Notes: generated from the sequence alone by a model not told the origin. A stretch of 64,000 nucleotides of DNA from Hirudinaria manillensis (GCA_034509925.1 CM067532.1:1990642-2054641), one strand, 5' to 3'; shown: positions 47,996 through 59,400, counted from the stretch's first letter. Made by a program: numbers and translations.

Positions 47996-49163
47996 TCAAA
48001 CCATATCGATTTCGCAGAGAACGCAAAGCTGCAAATCGCAGTAATAATCGTCCAAACCGTACTGATAATTAATCTGAATGCAATTGCTACTCAAATATGA
48101 AAAAGAATTCGGTTCTCCAGAAGTCCAAGGTACTGTGGGCTTCAAAGGTAGAAAAGAACCAGGATAAGGACTCCAGCGAAATGGCTCTCGGGCACCGTTT
48201 ACGTAAGCACTGACACCAGCTGTCCAATATGAGTTTCCTGGAATGTTTGGACTCGGACAGCTTGGTAAACCTGAGAAAGAAATGCATCTCTATTATTAAA
48301 TATAACCATATAACACCTTAATAGTTTCGTCGATGTTGACAAGTGCTTGCCTTCAGCTAGGAAGAAGCGGTTGAACAACTTCTTGTCATCTCCGAGATTG
48401 ACAATAACAGGATGAGACAGAGGATGAAGACCATTGCACACTTGTCTGCCCATGTACCAATCAAACTTACCAATCATCATTTTTATGCATTTGTCTCCTT
48501 CGATTAAATATTTAAATCCTGCTGGACAATCTGCTTTAAAATTTCGAAGATTACAAGAAATCTAATCACAAGATCTTAAATAAATTAATTCAACTTCATA
48601 AAATTTCATTTTCAATTTTGTCAAGACTATTTAGTCATTCGTTAGCTTGTTATTATTTAAACCTGTGTTTGTTATAACAGTAAATCATATGCTTGAAGCA
48701 CATTGCATTCGAAATCTTATTTACATGAGCAGCAGACGTTTCGCAGAGCTTTTTTTATCTTTTTCGATAATGTTCCACGATTCGTAAAGTATTTTAAATC
48801 GAAATATTTTCATTCCTCTTTATTTTCATTGAATTACAAAATAAAAACAATCTTACCCGGCATTATCTGATATCCTTTGCATGTTCCATCGATACTTTCA
48901 TAGTAATCATAATGAATGATATCCTGATAAAGAGAACAGCTTTTTGCTGTCCATCCATATTTGAAACCCCTGCAACTATTTCCAAGCAGAATTTGGCAGA
49001 ATGCAAAACATTCGACAGCAGACCTGGCTGATATTTCATTTGTTGGGGTGCCAGTCTTGCAGATGTTAAAATTTGACTGCAATCCTTTCAGAAGATTTGC
49101 TTTTTCGTTTGATTTGCTGTAGCACAACGTGTACAGCGTAATTGAAAAGATTAAACAGATCAT
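47996..49163 (-). CDS. PAN-CTLD secreted lectin-like protein, EPN type
   Basis: Exons 48,857-49,163; 48,351-48,530; 47,996-48,270; 253 residues. The leader is MICLIFSITLYTLCYS; the PAN-like module has LQSNFNICKTG, VECFAFCQ, SCRGFKY, KSCSLYQD, TCKGYQ. The CTLD has DCPAGFKYLIEGDKC, KFDWYMGRQVC, SCPSPNIPGNSYWTAGV, PWTSGEPN, GLDDYYC, LCVLCEIDMV. Exon 3 has no internal start codon but is fully open. Intron 1 has a GT donor, whereas its duplicate has GC; the intron 2 donor is GCAAGC. Unlike the duplicate (EPH, LFD) it keeps EPN and DD and may be the functional member. Confidence 0.86.
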
Positions 49164-49262
49164 TAATTTGTCGTTAGGTTTAAAGAAATGTGGATTTATT
49201 TTAAATGTATATTTAACCGATCGAATGATCTGATATTCGTGTGATGGATATTTCTTGAACCG

Positions 49263-49270
49263 CTTTTATA
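49263..49270 (-). promoter_or_regulatory. Candidate TATA box for the 48.0-49.2 kb gene
   Basis: GCTATAAAAGCGGTTC, 100 bp before the ATG, the same as in the duplicate at 40.65 kb. Confidence 0.5.
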
Positions 49271-49434
49271 GCTTGTCTCAAGAGGCATAAAATTCGTAGC
49301 CTTAACCATTGCATCCATTAAAGCTAATCTGCATATTATATTGCAAATAAAATAATTTTAAAAATTCAAGACAACGATTATTGTTCACAATTTGGAAGAA
49401 ATCCGAAAATAATTGATAATCAATTTTGAGATCG

Positions 49435-49605
49435 ACTATGCCGGGACGAGAATGAAAATGCAAGGGATTACATAATTGTCTGTTTGTGTATTTAACTCCC
49501 TAAACCCAACCGTCATTTTGATGCATTTATTTTTTTATATTTTGTCTTTCAATTATTTAAAAGCACCAGTACAATCGGTCTTAACATGAGTAGAAAAGAC
49601 GATAC
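49435..49605 (-). pseudogene. Decayed CTLD exon 2, partner copy
   Basis: Same relic as at 40.80-40.99 kb (CIKMTVGFRELNT region, frameshift, SRPGIV). Already decayed before the segmental duplication. Confidence 0.55.
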
Positions 49606-50131
49606 GGGATGCAGGTTCTAGCCTATGCAACAATTAATAAAAATTCATTTATCTTTACTACAAAAATAAATGAATTAAATTAAATTTCAGCTTCCAATTT
49701 CCTCTCTATTTTTAAACTCAAGGTTTAAATTTATACTCACGATGATTATTTTCAATTAAACTACATGAACTATTGTAATGTTTTGACAAAAAAACTAGAA
49801 AATGTTACTGCCCTCTGGGGTGGCCCGAGAATTCGTCGGGACATAATTTCAGTCGGAAATGGGTAAATGTGTAAATGAATTTTATCATGATTCGTAATTA
49901 TATTTAATTTATCATTTTAGAGATACTGAATTGCTCTTAAGTGGTTGTTATCATTCTAAAAGTTGTTGCATTCCTATTTATGGAAGGGGCAGCTTTCCAA
50001 CTCACTGGCATGAATCCTGGTAGGGGACAATACAGATCGGCTCTGTCAACGACTCTCGAAAAGAAATATAAAATTATTCTCGAACATTTATTCAACAACA
50101 AATTTCTTTAAATGTTATTAAAAAATTTCCC

Positions 50132-50679
50132 TCAGACTCTGGCAATCAAAATGATGAATATAATTAATCCAAAAGCGGTTCCAACAGCAGACAGTATGTA
50201 GGAACTGAGTAGGAAGGTCCTTGCAGATGAATTGTCACCGTTTGCAGCCGAAGATTGGCCAATCACTTAGAAGTTCGAAAACAACGAATGAATGAATGGA
50301 TTATTTATTAAATTGTTAATTATTCGTTGTTAATTGCCTAGAAATTGAGTAATTTGCGCGGCATTTTTCTACTGCATATTAAACTAGGGAATCCTGGAAT
50401 GAAAAATCTCAACTCACTGGCTAAAACAAAGGCAATGAATCCAAAAAGGAATCCACAAAGCCAGAGAACAAAGCAGGAAACAATAAAGGCTAACGTAAAA
50501 TTTAGATACGTCCTGTTTGCCAAGTAGATATCTGGGGTAGCAGCTGGCTGGACCAAAATAACAGGTTGAACATTTTTCTGGACTGAAGGCCGTCCAGAGC
50601 CACATGGGGGAGGAGGAGGATAGACTGGACGAAGTGGCTGCGGGTTAGAAAGACTGTCTACAGATTCTGTGTTGGCCAT
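50132..50679 (-). CDS. CD225/dispanin (IFITM-like) membrane protein
   Basis: Two exons, 50,418-50,679 and 50,132-50,265, intron 152 bp; 131 residues. The N-terminal about 55 residues are Pro-rich (PVYPPPPPCGSGRP, VQPVILVQPAA). A hydrophobic segment follows at about 60-88 (LNFTLAFIVSCFVLWLCGFLFGFIAFVLA), then donor A|GTGAGT. Exon 2, after CTTCTAAG, restores frame in phase 1 and adds a short polar loop (SSAANGDNSSAR) and a second hydrophobic segment (YILSAVGTAFGLIIFIILIARV, stop). Two membrane segments with a short cytosolic loop is the CD225/dispanin plan. In other animals such proteins affect membrane fusion and trafficking; the role here is inferred only from the plan. Confidence 0.65.
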
Positions 50680-51760
50680 ACTGACGGCTTTTAGAGTGAC
50701 TAAATTGATCCAACTGAATAGCTTTTGTTCAATTCGTAATCCAATTATTTAATTTAATCCATTTCAGTTTTGAATAAAAAAAAGAATGCTTGACTTTTCC
50801 ACTGCTCTTCGCTTTACAATTCAACAGGTGCGTAGACCATAACTAGGCGTGCAGTTATAAAGCCAAAAACTAGAGTAAGTGATAAATGGTTTGGGAGAAA
50901 TTTTGATGAGATGAATGTTTTTGATGGCTGATGGTATTATTACTGTGGCATTAAATATTTTACAGGAATAAACAAATAAATTGGAATTGATTTTTTCACT
51001 TATTTGTGTGATTTTCCGTGATTCTCAAATATATTTTTTTAAATTTTTTTAGACAAGGTCGAGTAACATGGGTAGGTAACAGATTGCAATTGACAGGTAA
51101 TTAAAATTGATTTCACCTTCACTGCATACGGTTACAATAAGCGCTCACATTACGTGCAAGACATTAAGAAATATCATGTAATAGTTACAGCGGTTAAAGA
51201 TATTGAATTTTCTTTCAATCTAAATTTCTAAAATATTAAGGCTTGTCCACTGTTGTTATGAGTAAATGGTTCTATTATTTTAATATTTTCATGAATAGAT
51301 AGACGGATTGTTTAAAATGGTAACATTGTAACTTGTGAGATCATCTATTTTGATAAGAAATTGTTATTTTATATCTTCAGATAAACACTGGAGAAGGAAA
51401 AACTGATAATCGATTTAACGAATACCATTTTCAACAACAAAACTCTCATATTTACGAGATTATATTTATGGTTTATAGTTTTACTTTTTAAGGCGTTCAT
51501 TCCATACAAACTGTCTGCAAATTTTAACTTTTAACATTGCAATTCAATGATTTAAAAAGAACAAATCTTGTTCAATACAAATATTTAATCGACATAAAAA
51601 TAATATTTGATTTCAAATCAAAACAAACGATAATTAACGCATACATAATAAAATAATGTTATGTGAGATCAGTTCATTCTGCAAACCCTTTTGCGAAAGA
51701 CTTAACTAGAGTTTTAGATTAATCGTAACTTTATTAAATATATAATAAAAGATTATTCAT
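50680..51760. other. Spacer
   Basis: No exon recognised. It separates the CD225-like gene from the 3' end of the GANP-like gene. Confidence 0.45.
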
Positions 51761-54310
51761 TTAATAAAATTTAGTCTTCTTTAACTTGGGTTCCATGTCG
51801 TTGGCTTCTTCATCAAGAGCATCTTCTAAATATTTCAGAAGCAATTCATTCGCTACTTTTTCGGCTTTTATCTTTTCAAACAAAACTTCAAGGTCTTCCT
51901 TAGTAACGTTGTGGTTGTAATGGATTGGCGTATCTTTCACTGGAATGATAACAGGCGAATAGGCCAGAGTCGGTGCATCTACTTCGGTTATGAGATCTCC
52001 GATGTAGGAAACTGTTAGGAGTCTGTTAAATTCCACATCTTTGATGCCGTGCAATTGTGACAGTTTAAATTCAATCAAGGCGATTGAGATGGAAGTGCGC
52101 GGGAAGAAAGTACTTGAAAGCTGAGGTTGGTCTTTCGAAAATCGCGGTCTCTTTCTCAATTGATTCTGAGACTTGGACTTTTCCAGTATTTGGTTGACGG
52201 TGCAACTCAAGTTCCATGATGGTATCGAATCATCAATGATATTTGCGATGTATTTTTCTAGTGTTTCACTTGCTTCGTCCCATGTTCGATGGTAAATTGT
52301 GGGGAATTGGGGGAGGAGTAATTTTTCTTTGAGGAACACTTCTAAAGCTTGTAATCTTTCTTTCAAATTCCACAATGGAGGTGGAAGATCTTTGTCTTCG
52401 TTGCAGAATTCAGTTGGTGGCCAAGAAACGGATCCCAGATCGGTCGAATTGGTTATTTTGCCTATGAGCCAAGATACGATTTTGTTGTATGCTTCGATCA
52501 AAAAGGGCAGTTCGTGGTTGTGCTTGTCATCTTTTAATGGGTTGTAGTAGAATCTTCTCAAATATTCTACAAAAAATTTCTGTACCGCCTGAGTTTGGAA
52601 CTGAGGAGTAGATGGCAGACTTCGAAGCATGAACTTTATGCTCTCTTCTAATTGGAACGATGTTCCTTTCTGCCAAACATCGTCACACGTGACAACGTGG
52701 AACGATACAATGAGTTCCTTATCAACGTAATGGTTCAGTCCGAGACACTCTGAAATGTAATCTGTCGTCCACCTTGAGTTCTTCGATGCAATGATAGTCA
52801 GAGATGGAGCTGGCAGAGAAGGTTTGCTTCCGATAAATTTCGAAAGTCTGTCTGATTCCATTTCGAGCAGTTCTTGAACACTGCACGCTTCACTTTGGTC
52901 TCGGACGAAGAATAATATGGAGGAGGTACCCTGCATAGTCAACGTATGAAAGAAAATATCTTTAGTCGATCTAATGCATATGTCTATCGAACTATCCGCC
53001 AATCTATGAGAATGGCTAAGGCACAAGTCTGATCCGTTTTCTGGCAACTGTTCATCTGCAATTTTTAATTTCCTGGCCAACCACTTGGTCAACCGATCCT
53101 GATTGCAACCGAGTACGGAGCCTTCGGATGGCATAGAAATCACAAGTTTCCAGAACATTCTATTACCGTTGGAAAATCCTCCTTTCAAACCGATTTGTTC
53201 TTCAATAATTTTGCATATGTTCAAGGGTGACCAGCAAAATTTAATTGTCTCCAATGCTTGTATTTCAAGCATAGAAACAGCATCAGTCAATGTTTTCTCG
53301 TTATTTAGATCGCTTTCAGTGCTTTGTTCTACAACGTTATCGTTCGAAGTGTTCCTCAGTTCAGCACTCTCCTGTTCTTGATTGTTATTAGAAATGACCT
53401 GAGTTTCAGTTATTTCAGAAATACTGAAAATCGAAGACAGGTCACACAGTTCGTTCATAAGCTTTTCAAATTCGTTGCTTGGTTCACTCTTGTAATCAGT
53501 AAGAAAAGATACTGGAGATGGTTTCGCTTCTTGCCTTGAGTTACCAATCGAAGGTGTGCGATATTCCATCAAGGATTTCGGTACCGATTCTTTAATTTCC
53601 AAACACGGTTCGATACTTTCCACCACTCTTGCCTCTTCCTGGCAATTCTTCATTACTACCTGGCAAGCAGTAGTTGAATCGTCAACGATAAGTGAGAGTT
53701 CCAATTTGGTATGTGGAGACACCGTGGAGACATCCTTGATTTCTGGAATAAAATTGCTTAATTCTGCAATAACATTTTTGTTTGACGTTGGCCTCGGTGC
53801 ACTGTTATTGCCTTCAGAATTTTCTCCACTCTTCCTCGTTCTTCTGTCAATTTTTCTCGTGTTATTCCATTTTCTATTTCTAAACGGTTTGCCAGAGAAT
53901 TTTTCCTGCGCATATTTTTCATCATACATCGGTCTGCCAGTGTACTGGGTCGAAGCAAATGCAGGTTTATGATGTTTGTATCCGGTTTCTTGGTTGCTTT
54001 CGTATTTCCTGATACCAGAAACTTCGTTGAAAATTCGGACATTATTTACGACGACTGCCTGGCCATTATGATTCCTCTTTGCAAACTTTTTGTTGGGCTG
54101 ATACTGATTTTGACCAGATCTACGTTTGTAATTTCTGTTGGCATTCGGCAGAAACTCTCGCCTTGCCCCAGAAACATTGTTGGAAAAGTTTTGCTTGAAC
54201 CCAGCAGAAGACATTTCGAACACAATATCACTTTTCAAAGAACGACTATTGTACGACTCTTGGGGCATGTGCGATTGATAATTATTTCTTCGACGACGCG
54301 ATAAAAGATT
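51761..54310 (-). CDS. xmas: GANP/MCM3AP/xmas C-terminal region, single long exon
   Basis: About 849 codons open to the stop at 51,761. Residues 1-200 are basic, Asn-rich and disordered. About 360-840 matches the C-terminal GANP/MCM3AP region: TIKFCWSPL, FWKLVISMPS, LTKWLARKL, IDICIRSTKD, SSILFFV, SWPPTEF, LWNLKERLQALEVFLKE, and a final helix EKVANELLLKYLEDAL. GANP scaffolds TREX-2, coupling transcription to mRNA export at nuclear pores. The Sac3 domain normally upstream is not in the window. TTGTATTATATTCAG just before 54,310 is a good acceptor, so this is probably the last exon. Otherwise it is a stand-alone gene starting at the first Met (54,268). Fast-evolving outside the conserved blocks. 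Confidence 0.75.
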   Translation of the reverse strand, partial: NLLSRRRRNNYQSHMPQESYNSRSLKSDIVFEMSSAGFKQNFSNNVSGARREFLPNANRNYKRRSGQNQYQPNKKFAKRNHNGQAVVVNNVRIFNEVSGIRKYESNQETGYKHHKPAFASTQYTGRPMYDEKYAQEKFSGKPFRNRKWNNTRKIDRRTRKSGENSEGNNSAPRPTSNKNVIAELSNFIPEIKDVSTVSPHTKLELSLIVDDSTTACQVVMKNCQEEARVVESIEPCLEIKESVPKSLMEYRTPSIGNSRQEAKPSPVSFLTDYKSEPSNEFEKLMNELCDLSSIFSISEITETQVISNNNQEQESAELRNTSNDNVVEQSTESDLNNEKTLTDAVSMLEIQALETIKFCWSPLNICKIIEEQIGLKGGFSNGNRMFWKLVISMPSEGSVLGCNQDRLTKWLARKLKIADEQLPENGSDLCLSHSHRLADSSIDICIRSTKDIFFHTLTMQGTSSILFFVRDQSEACSVQELLEMESDRLSKFIGSKPSLPAPSLTIIASKNSRWTTDYISECLGLNHYVDKELIVSFHVVTCDDVWQKGTSFQLEESIKFMLRSLPSTPQFQTQAVQKFFVEYLRRFYYNPLKDDKHNHELPFLIEAYNKIVSWLIGKITNSTDLGSVSWPPTEFCNEDKDLPPPLWNLKERLQALEVFLKEKLLLPQFPTIYHRTWDEASETLEKYIANIIDDSIPSWNLSCTVNQILEKSKSQNQLRKRPRFSKDQPQLSSTFFPRTSISIALIEFKLSQLHGIKDVEFNRLLTVSYIGDLITEVDAPTLAYSPVIIPVKDTPIHYNHNVTKEDLEVLFEKIKAEKVANELLLKYLEDALDEEANDMEPKLKKTKFY

Positions 54311-54893
54311 CTGAATATAATACAATCGCGATTAATTAATTTTTTTCTAAATTTAGTTAAACTAAAAAAACTCAAAAAATATTCAAATGAACAAATAAAC
54401 AAATATTAAATAAATTAATATTTTAACAATTTAATATAAGATAATAAAAATATTATTTTTTAAATTTAAATTTAGAAAATTTTAAAGGAAAATGAGACGT
54501 GAGTTACTTAATAAAGGACCTAAACTGCGCTTATAAATTTTAATATTAAATAAGTTTTATACAAATAATTCAATATATATCATAAATTTGTATAACTATG
54601 TTCTTGTCATAGAAATTATGATAATATAAATTTGACCGCGACATGACGGTTTCATTTTGACTTATACTATGTGAAACATCACTGCGATTAATATGAATAA
54701 GTCACGCAATTACGTCTGTGTAAAGTGTTGTTGAACGACTTTAAATTCAGTTAATCAACTCGTTGAATATTGGTCGTTACCTTTGACCTTTCTTCTCCAG
54801 AGGGTCAACAGGAAGTTCGAATCTCGGGGTTCCCGTTTGGGTGTGTGAGTGCGTGCGTGCGCGCGCAAATGAATATAAACATATAAAAATAAA
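54311..54893. other. Spacer
   Basis: Intron or intergenic. It has a GT/GC alternating tract at 54,840-54,866 and an AT-rich stretch at 54.33-54.47 kb. Confidence 0.45.
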
Positions 54894-55530
54894 TTATTTT
54901 TTAATGAATGCATCAACAGTTTGAAAGAAGTCCTCCATAATTGAATCGATAACTTCCTTTAAAGCTTCTCCTCTTTCTTTTGTCTGTTTCTTCAGGTTTG
55001 ATGGCTATATTTGATTAGCAACCATTATGACCGTAGAACTTTCATAATTATCAAGAACGCTTGCAATCGTTTTTTTTAATAGATTTCTTCTTTAATATTA
55101 TGTTTTACACACTCAACGTATTTTGAAATATGCTTCATTTTATATGAATTGTTATTTAAGTCCAAACAAAGACCACATACTACAAATTTGCAATCTCCAC
55201 AAAATAGATTCATCAATTCATCAGAGTGAACCTTGAAAGTAGAGTACTTCTTGGTCTTAAACACATCTTTAACCAAGGTTGGTGGCAGCAATCGATGATT
55301 TCTCAAACACGGTAATTTTTTGTGAAATTCTAAACAATTCTGACAATAATTATAACAACTGGCCTGGCTTTCACTGCAATGAACTCATTCTTCTTCAAAC
55401 CTTCCAATCCACCTTCTGATACCTCAAATTTAAGAAAATGTCGTCCATGTCGGGTACAAGGTCGAAACTGACGAAAATTCTAAACATTTCAGCCAAAAGC
55501 TATGAGCGTAATAACCTCGAATCTATAATC
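54894..55530 (-). pseudogene. Decayed TRIM gene: RING, two B-boxes, coiled coil
   Basis: On the minus strand, in order: a RING end with key cysteines lost (AHSFWLKCLEF, then RPCTRHGRHF), the linker SEGGLEGLKKNEF, B-box 1 (CSESQASCYNYCQNCLEFH), linker RNHRLLPPTLV, B-box 2 (VHSDELMNLFCGDCKFVVCGLC), then coiled-coil pieces (NLLKKTIASVLDNYESS; LKKQTKERGEALKEVIDSI) and a stop at 54,894. At least three frame changes and one stop separate them. TRIM proteins are ubiquitin ligases; this copy cannot encode one. Only B-box 2 (55,076-55,380) keeps a longer open frame. Confidence 0.65.
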
Positions 55531-55789
55531 GTGCGGATTGACGTAAATAGGTACACTGTATCTCTGCTATGAGAATGAACAATAACTGAGAATATTATTT
55601 ATGTATTTTTTTTCTTTAGAACATCATTAAAAAACAACACTCTGAAATCATAGAGTTATTTTGACCTTCATTTCTAAATAATCAAATCAAATAGTTCTTG
55701 TTCAATGATTTTCAACCACCAAAAAAACTTAAATATGTACACTTTTTATTTTGTAAATTCACCACAGTGAGTTTTCTTTAGCAGTACCA
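55531..55789. other. Spacer between the TRIM relic and the second CD225 exon
   Basis: No feature recognised on either strand. Confidence 0.35.
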
Positions 55790-55975
55790 TCCATATCAAG
55801 TGCTATACTAGTGGTATCCGATTAATATCGAACAATAAAAGGCTATGACGATGATAGCGATTAACCGGAACACAATCCCAAAGATAGCTAAAATATGGGA
55901 GGGTTTCAGCAAGGATTTTGCGGTCTTCGTCACCACGTGAATCTGAAGATTGGCTCACCATTTTGAAAATATTAA
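55790..55975 (-). pseudogene. Second CD225-like exon 2, frameshifted
   Basis: Aligns with exon 2 of the 50.1 kb gene: SQSSDSRGDED corresponds to GQSSAANGDNS. A 2-nt deletion then shifts the frame to TAKSLLKPSHILAIFG, with a hydrophobic end IVFRLIAIIVIAFYCSILIG. No exon 1 is seen between here and the LINE. Use of a different acceptor could keep the second frame open, so a live gene with exon 1 beyond the LINE is not excluded. Confidence 0.5.
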
Positions 55976-56261
55976 TATCACTTTTAAATAGATTACTAAA
56001 TTATTTACTAAAAATATATCCTGACTGAAAATTCACGTTTAACCGACAAAACCTATGACTGTGAGTTGGCTGTTGAGTGAAACATACCAAAATAAACCGC
56101 TTGTGCAATTGTATTACGGTAGGCTTAGAACCGAAATATTTTGATTAATTTACAACTCGTCTGATTAACTAAGCAAATTGCAATTTAATTAAATAATTAT
56201 GGTTTCTTAATTTGATTTATCTATTGGCATTCTTATTGAAATGGACAATAAACGAAATACG
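55976..56261. other. Spacer next to LINE 3' end
   Basis: No feature recognised. Confidence 0.4.
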
Positions 56262-56384
56262 TTTTTTTTTTTTTTTTTTTTTTTTGAGAGTTTAGAGTTT
56301 ATTGAACAAACAATTGAACAAACAATAATGTACATAAGTACACCAACAAAACAAATTAAACTTAAAATACAAAATAAACTCATA

Positions 56385-56431
56385 GGGTCAGTCTTAAGGA
56401 AGCGCAAGCTTCCGCTAAACAGACTGGCCCT
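56385..56431 (-). other. LINE 3'-terminal hairpin
   Basis: GGGCCAGTCTG pairs with the AGACTGACCC end around an inner GGAAG/CTTCC stem. The same structure, with the outer stem fully paired, is in the orphan tail at 30,686-30,731. In LINEs such hairpins are bound by the element's own reverse transcriptase; that role is inferred here. Confidence 0.6.
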
Positions 56432-56466
56432 AAAAATCATAATATATATAATACAACCATGTAAAT

Positions 56467-59400
56467 TCAAACAACCCTTACTAAATGAGACTTATACAAT
56501 TTCTTAAACAACAGAAACAATAACTCAAAAGGACATGAATGAAAACAAGTTAATTCCCTAACTGAATCTGGAATTGAAGTATATAATCTGGGCCCATAAC
56601 ATTGTATAGAAAATAATTTCAAAGTAGATTTAGCAAAGGTAGGACTGTATTCGTGAGTGTTACGTAAGAAATAAGAAGGATTGTTATAGGTATTGCTTGT
56701 TATGAAAAAATCTGAAAATATTTTAGGAATAGAATTGAAGTGATAGGCAAACATAAAAAGGGCAGTTTGTAAGTCATGAATTTGGGTTACACTTAGTAAA
56801 TTATTGTTTGTAAAAGCAGAGACAGTCGATGATAGAGGCGGCAGCAGGAAAATGACACGCACAATCCGTTTTTGTAATAATGATAACTGATGTAAGTGTG
56901 TCTTGTAAGTAGAAGCCCATATGATATTACAGTAAGTTAGGTAGGGATAGACAAGTGAAAAATATAATGAAAGTGCTATTTTTGTGTTGATAAAAGGCCG
57001 TATCCTTGATATTATTCCAATATTTCTGGAGATGCGATTTTGTAAATAAGATATATGGTTTAGCCAAGAAAGGTGTTCATCTATTGTGATCCCTAAATAT
57101 CTAATACTTGTGACTCTATTTAGGGAAAACTTATCTATGTAGAGAGAGGAGTTACATGCAATGACCTTTCTGGAAGTGTGAAAAACCATAAAATTTGATT
57201 TATAAACATTGATAGATAAGCAATTACTCGCAAACCAATTTTTCAAAAAAGTTAATTCATTATTGAATAAAGTAATAAGACTATTTATGTTTTTCCCTAA
57301 TGTATAAATAACAATATCATCAGCATATATTAATACTTTGAAAAGATCAGAAGAACATTGAAAATCATTAATATAAATAAGAAATAAAAGGGGACCCAGA
57401 ATAGAACCTTGAGGAACACCATAATCAATAAGAACATCAGAAGAACACACACCATTAAACATAACCCTTTGACTTCTGCCACACAAATAATTTTTAAACC
57501 AACACAAAACGACACCTCTGACACCATACAATTCAAGCTTACGAAGCAATATTTGATGATTAACAGTATCAAAAGCCTTTTGTAAATCAAGAAACAAAGC
57601 CAATACAACATCACCATCATCAAAAGCATTGTAAACATCAGTTTGAAGCAACAATAGAGGCATATAAGTTGAATGATTCTTTCTGAAACCAAATTGAGAA
57701 TCATTAAGTAGGTTAAATTTATCAAAGTAATCATATAGTCTGGAATGTACAATTTTTTCTAAAAATTTGGAAAAGTATGGTAAGATAGATATGGGCCTGT
57801 AGTTTTCAACTTTGTCCTGCTCACCTGATTTAAAGAGAGGTATAACTTTAGCAGATTTAAGTTCTTTTGGGATGAGACCAGAACGGAAGGAGGAATTGAA
57901 AATAGAAGATAAAGGATCTGCTACTAGTGATATAAATTCATGTGCTATGCAAGGGTCTATGTCATCGACACCACAACTATGGGATTTGTTGAGGGCACTG
58001 GAAAATTTGATGATCTCGAAAGGACTGGTTGGTGTGAGACTCATGGACTGTAATTGGGAAAATCCACTCAGCATATCCGAGATGTTCCTGTCTGTTGTGG
58101 GAATAGTGCTGGCAATGTTCTTTCCAATACCAGAGAAATAGCGATTGAATTGGCTAGCAGTTTCATGTGGAGTAAGCAAATCACCATTGTCATTCACAAA
58201 GAAACCAGAGTTATTTCTGGTACTGGTCTGACATCCCATCAAAGATTTAATGATATCCCAGGTTCTGTGCATATTGGATTTATGTTTTATAAAGAGTTTA
58301 TCATAATATGCCTTTTTGGTAGCTAATTTGGATTTCCTAAAAGCATTTCTGAAATTAACGAAGGCCAGTTTATTTTGGTCTGTGGGGTATTGAAGGAAAG
58401 TTCTATATAAATTATTTTTTGTATTGGAAGACTTCAGCAGGGATGCATTCATCCAAGGTTGTTTGAAATTTCTGATTGGCCTATGTTGGTCAGGCACTAG
58501 GGGAAAGGCTTCATTGTATAGAGTTAAGTAAATAGAAATAAATTCTTTGTAAGCCGAACAGGGATCATCATTTATGCAATGATTTGATACACAAGACCAG
58601 TCACATAATGTAAGTGCATTTTGAAATTTATTTTTGGAATGGGTGTTAATCTGTCTATATTGTCCAAGCTTTGTATTTGCTCGATCACATTTTATAGGAA
58701 TCTGTAGAAATATAGGAAAGTGATCTGAAATATCTACTATCAGGATTTTGGATAAGCAATTATGGAGAGGAAAATTTGTCAGGATATTGTCAATTGTAGT
58801 TTGAGAGGTAGGAGTAATTCTGGTAGGTTTAGTAAAAACAGGTAACAAAGAGCAGGATGCAACATTATTATAGAACTGAGATGATGATTTATGAGTAGAA
58901 GCTGTTAGTAGATCAACATTAAAATCCCCAAGTATGAAAATAAGTCTATTAGCAAAATAATTTAAGAAACTGAAAAACTCCAAATTAAATTGATTCATAT
59001 TACAATCTGGATGTCTATATACAACTCCAACATAAATATCCACAGATTTACGTTGAACAACCTTTAAAAATAAAATCTCGAAAGAGGTAACAGAAATATT
59101 AAGTGTTTCTAATTCAACAACTTTAAACAAAATATTATCAGAAACAAAAAATCCAACACCTCCTCCCCTATCTACATCAGCACATTTAGAAATAAAATTA
59201 TAACCTGCAATAGAAACAGAGCCCTCATTATTTTCATTTAGCCAAGTTTCTGTTAGTGCAACTATACTGGCCTCGCATTGTTCTATGAGAAGCTGTATGT
59301 CATGCATTTTATTAATGATACTGCGGCAATTTAAATGAAGGAATGTAAATTTATCTTCAGTCCTTGGTAGGGGAGAGGGTGATGTGTAGATATTGTCACA

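Larger units (their letters stand above)
45615..50315. repeat. Segmental duplication, likely source copy
   Basis: Partner of 37.68-41.45 kb. Its right end runs into the complete CD225-like gene. Confidence 0.72.

Noticed and set aside
53556..53972. 138-codon plus-strand frame inside the GANP-like exon
   Set aside because: Antisense shadow of a conserved long open exon.
54775..54835. Possible tRNA from the string agttcgaatctc
   Set aside because: Resembles a B-box but no A-box, anticodon arm or acceptor stem could be folded around it.
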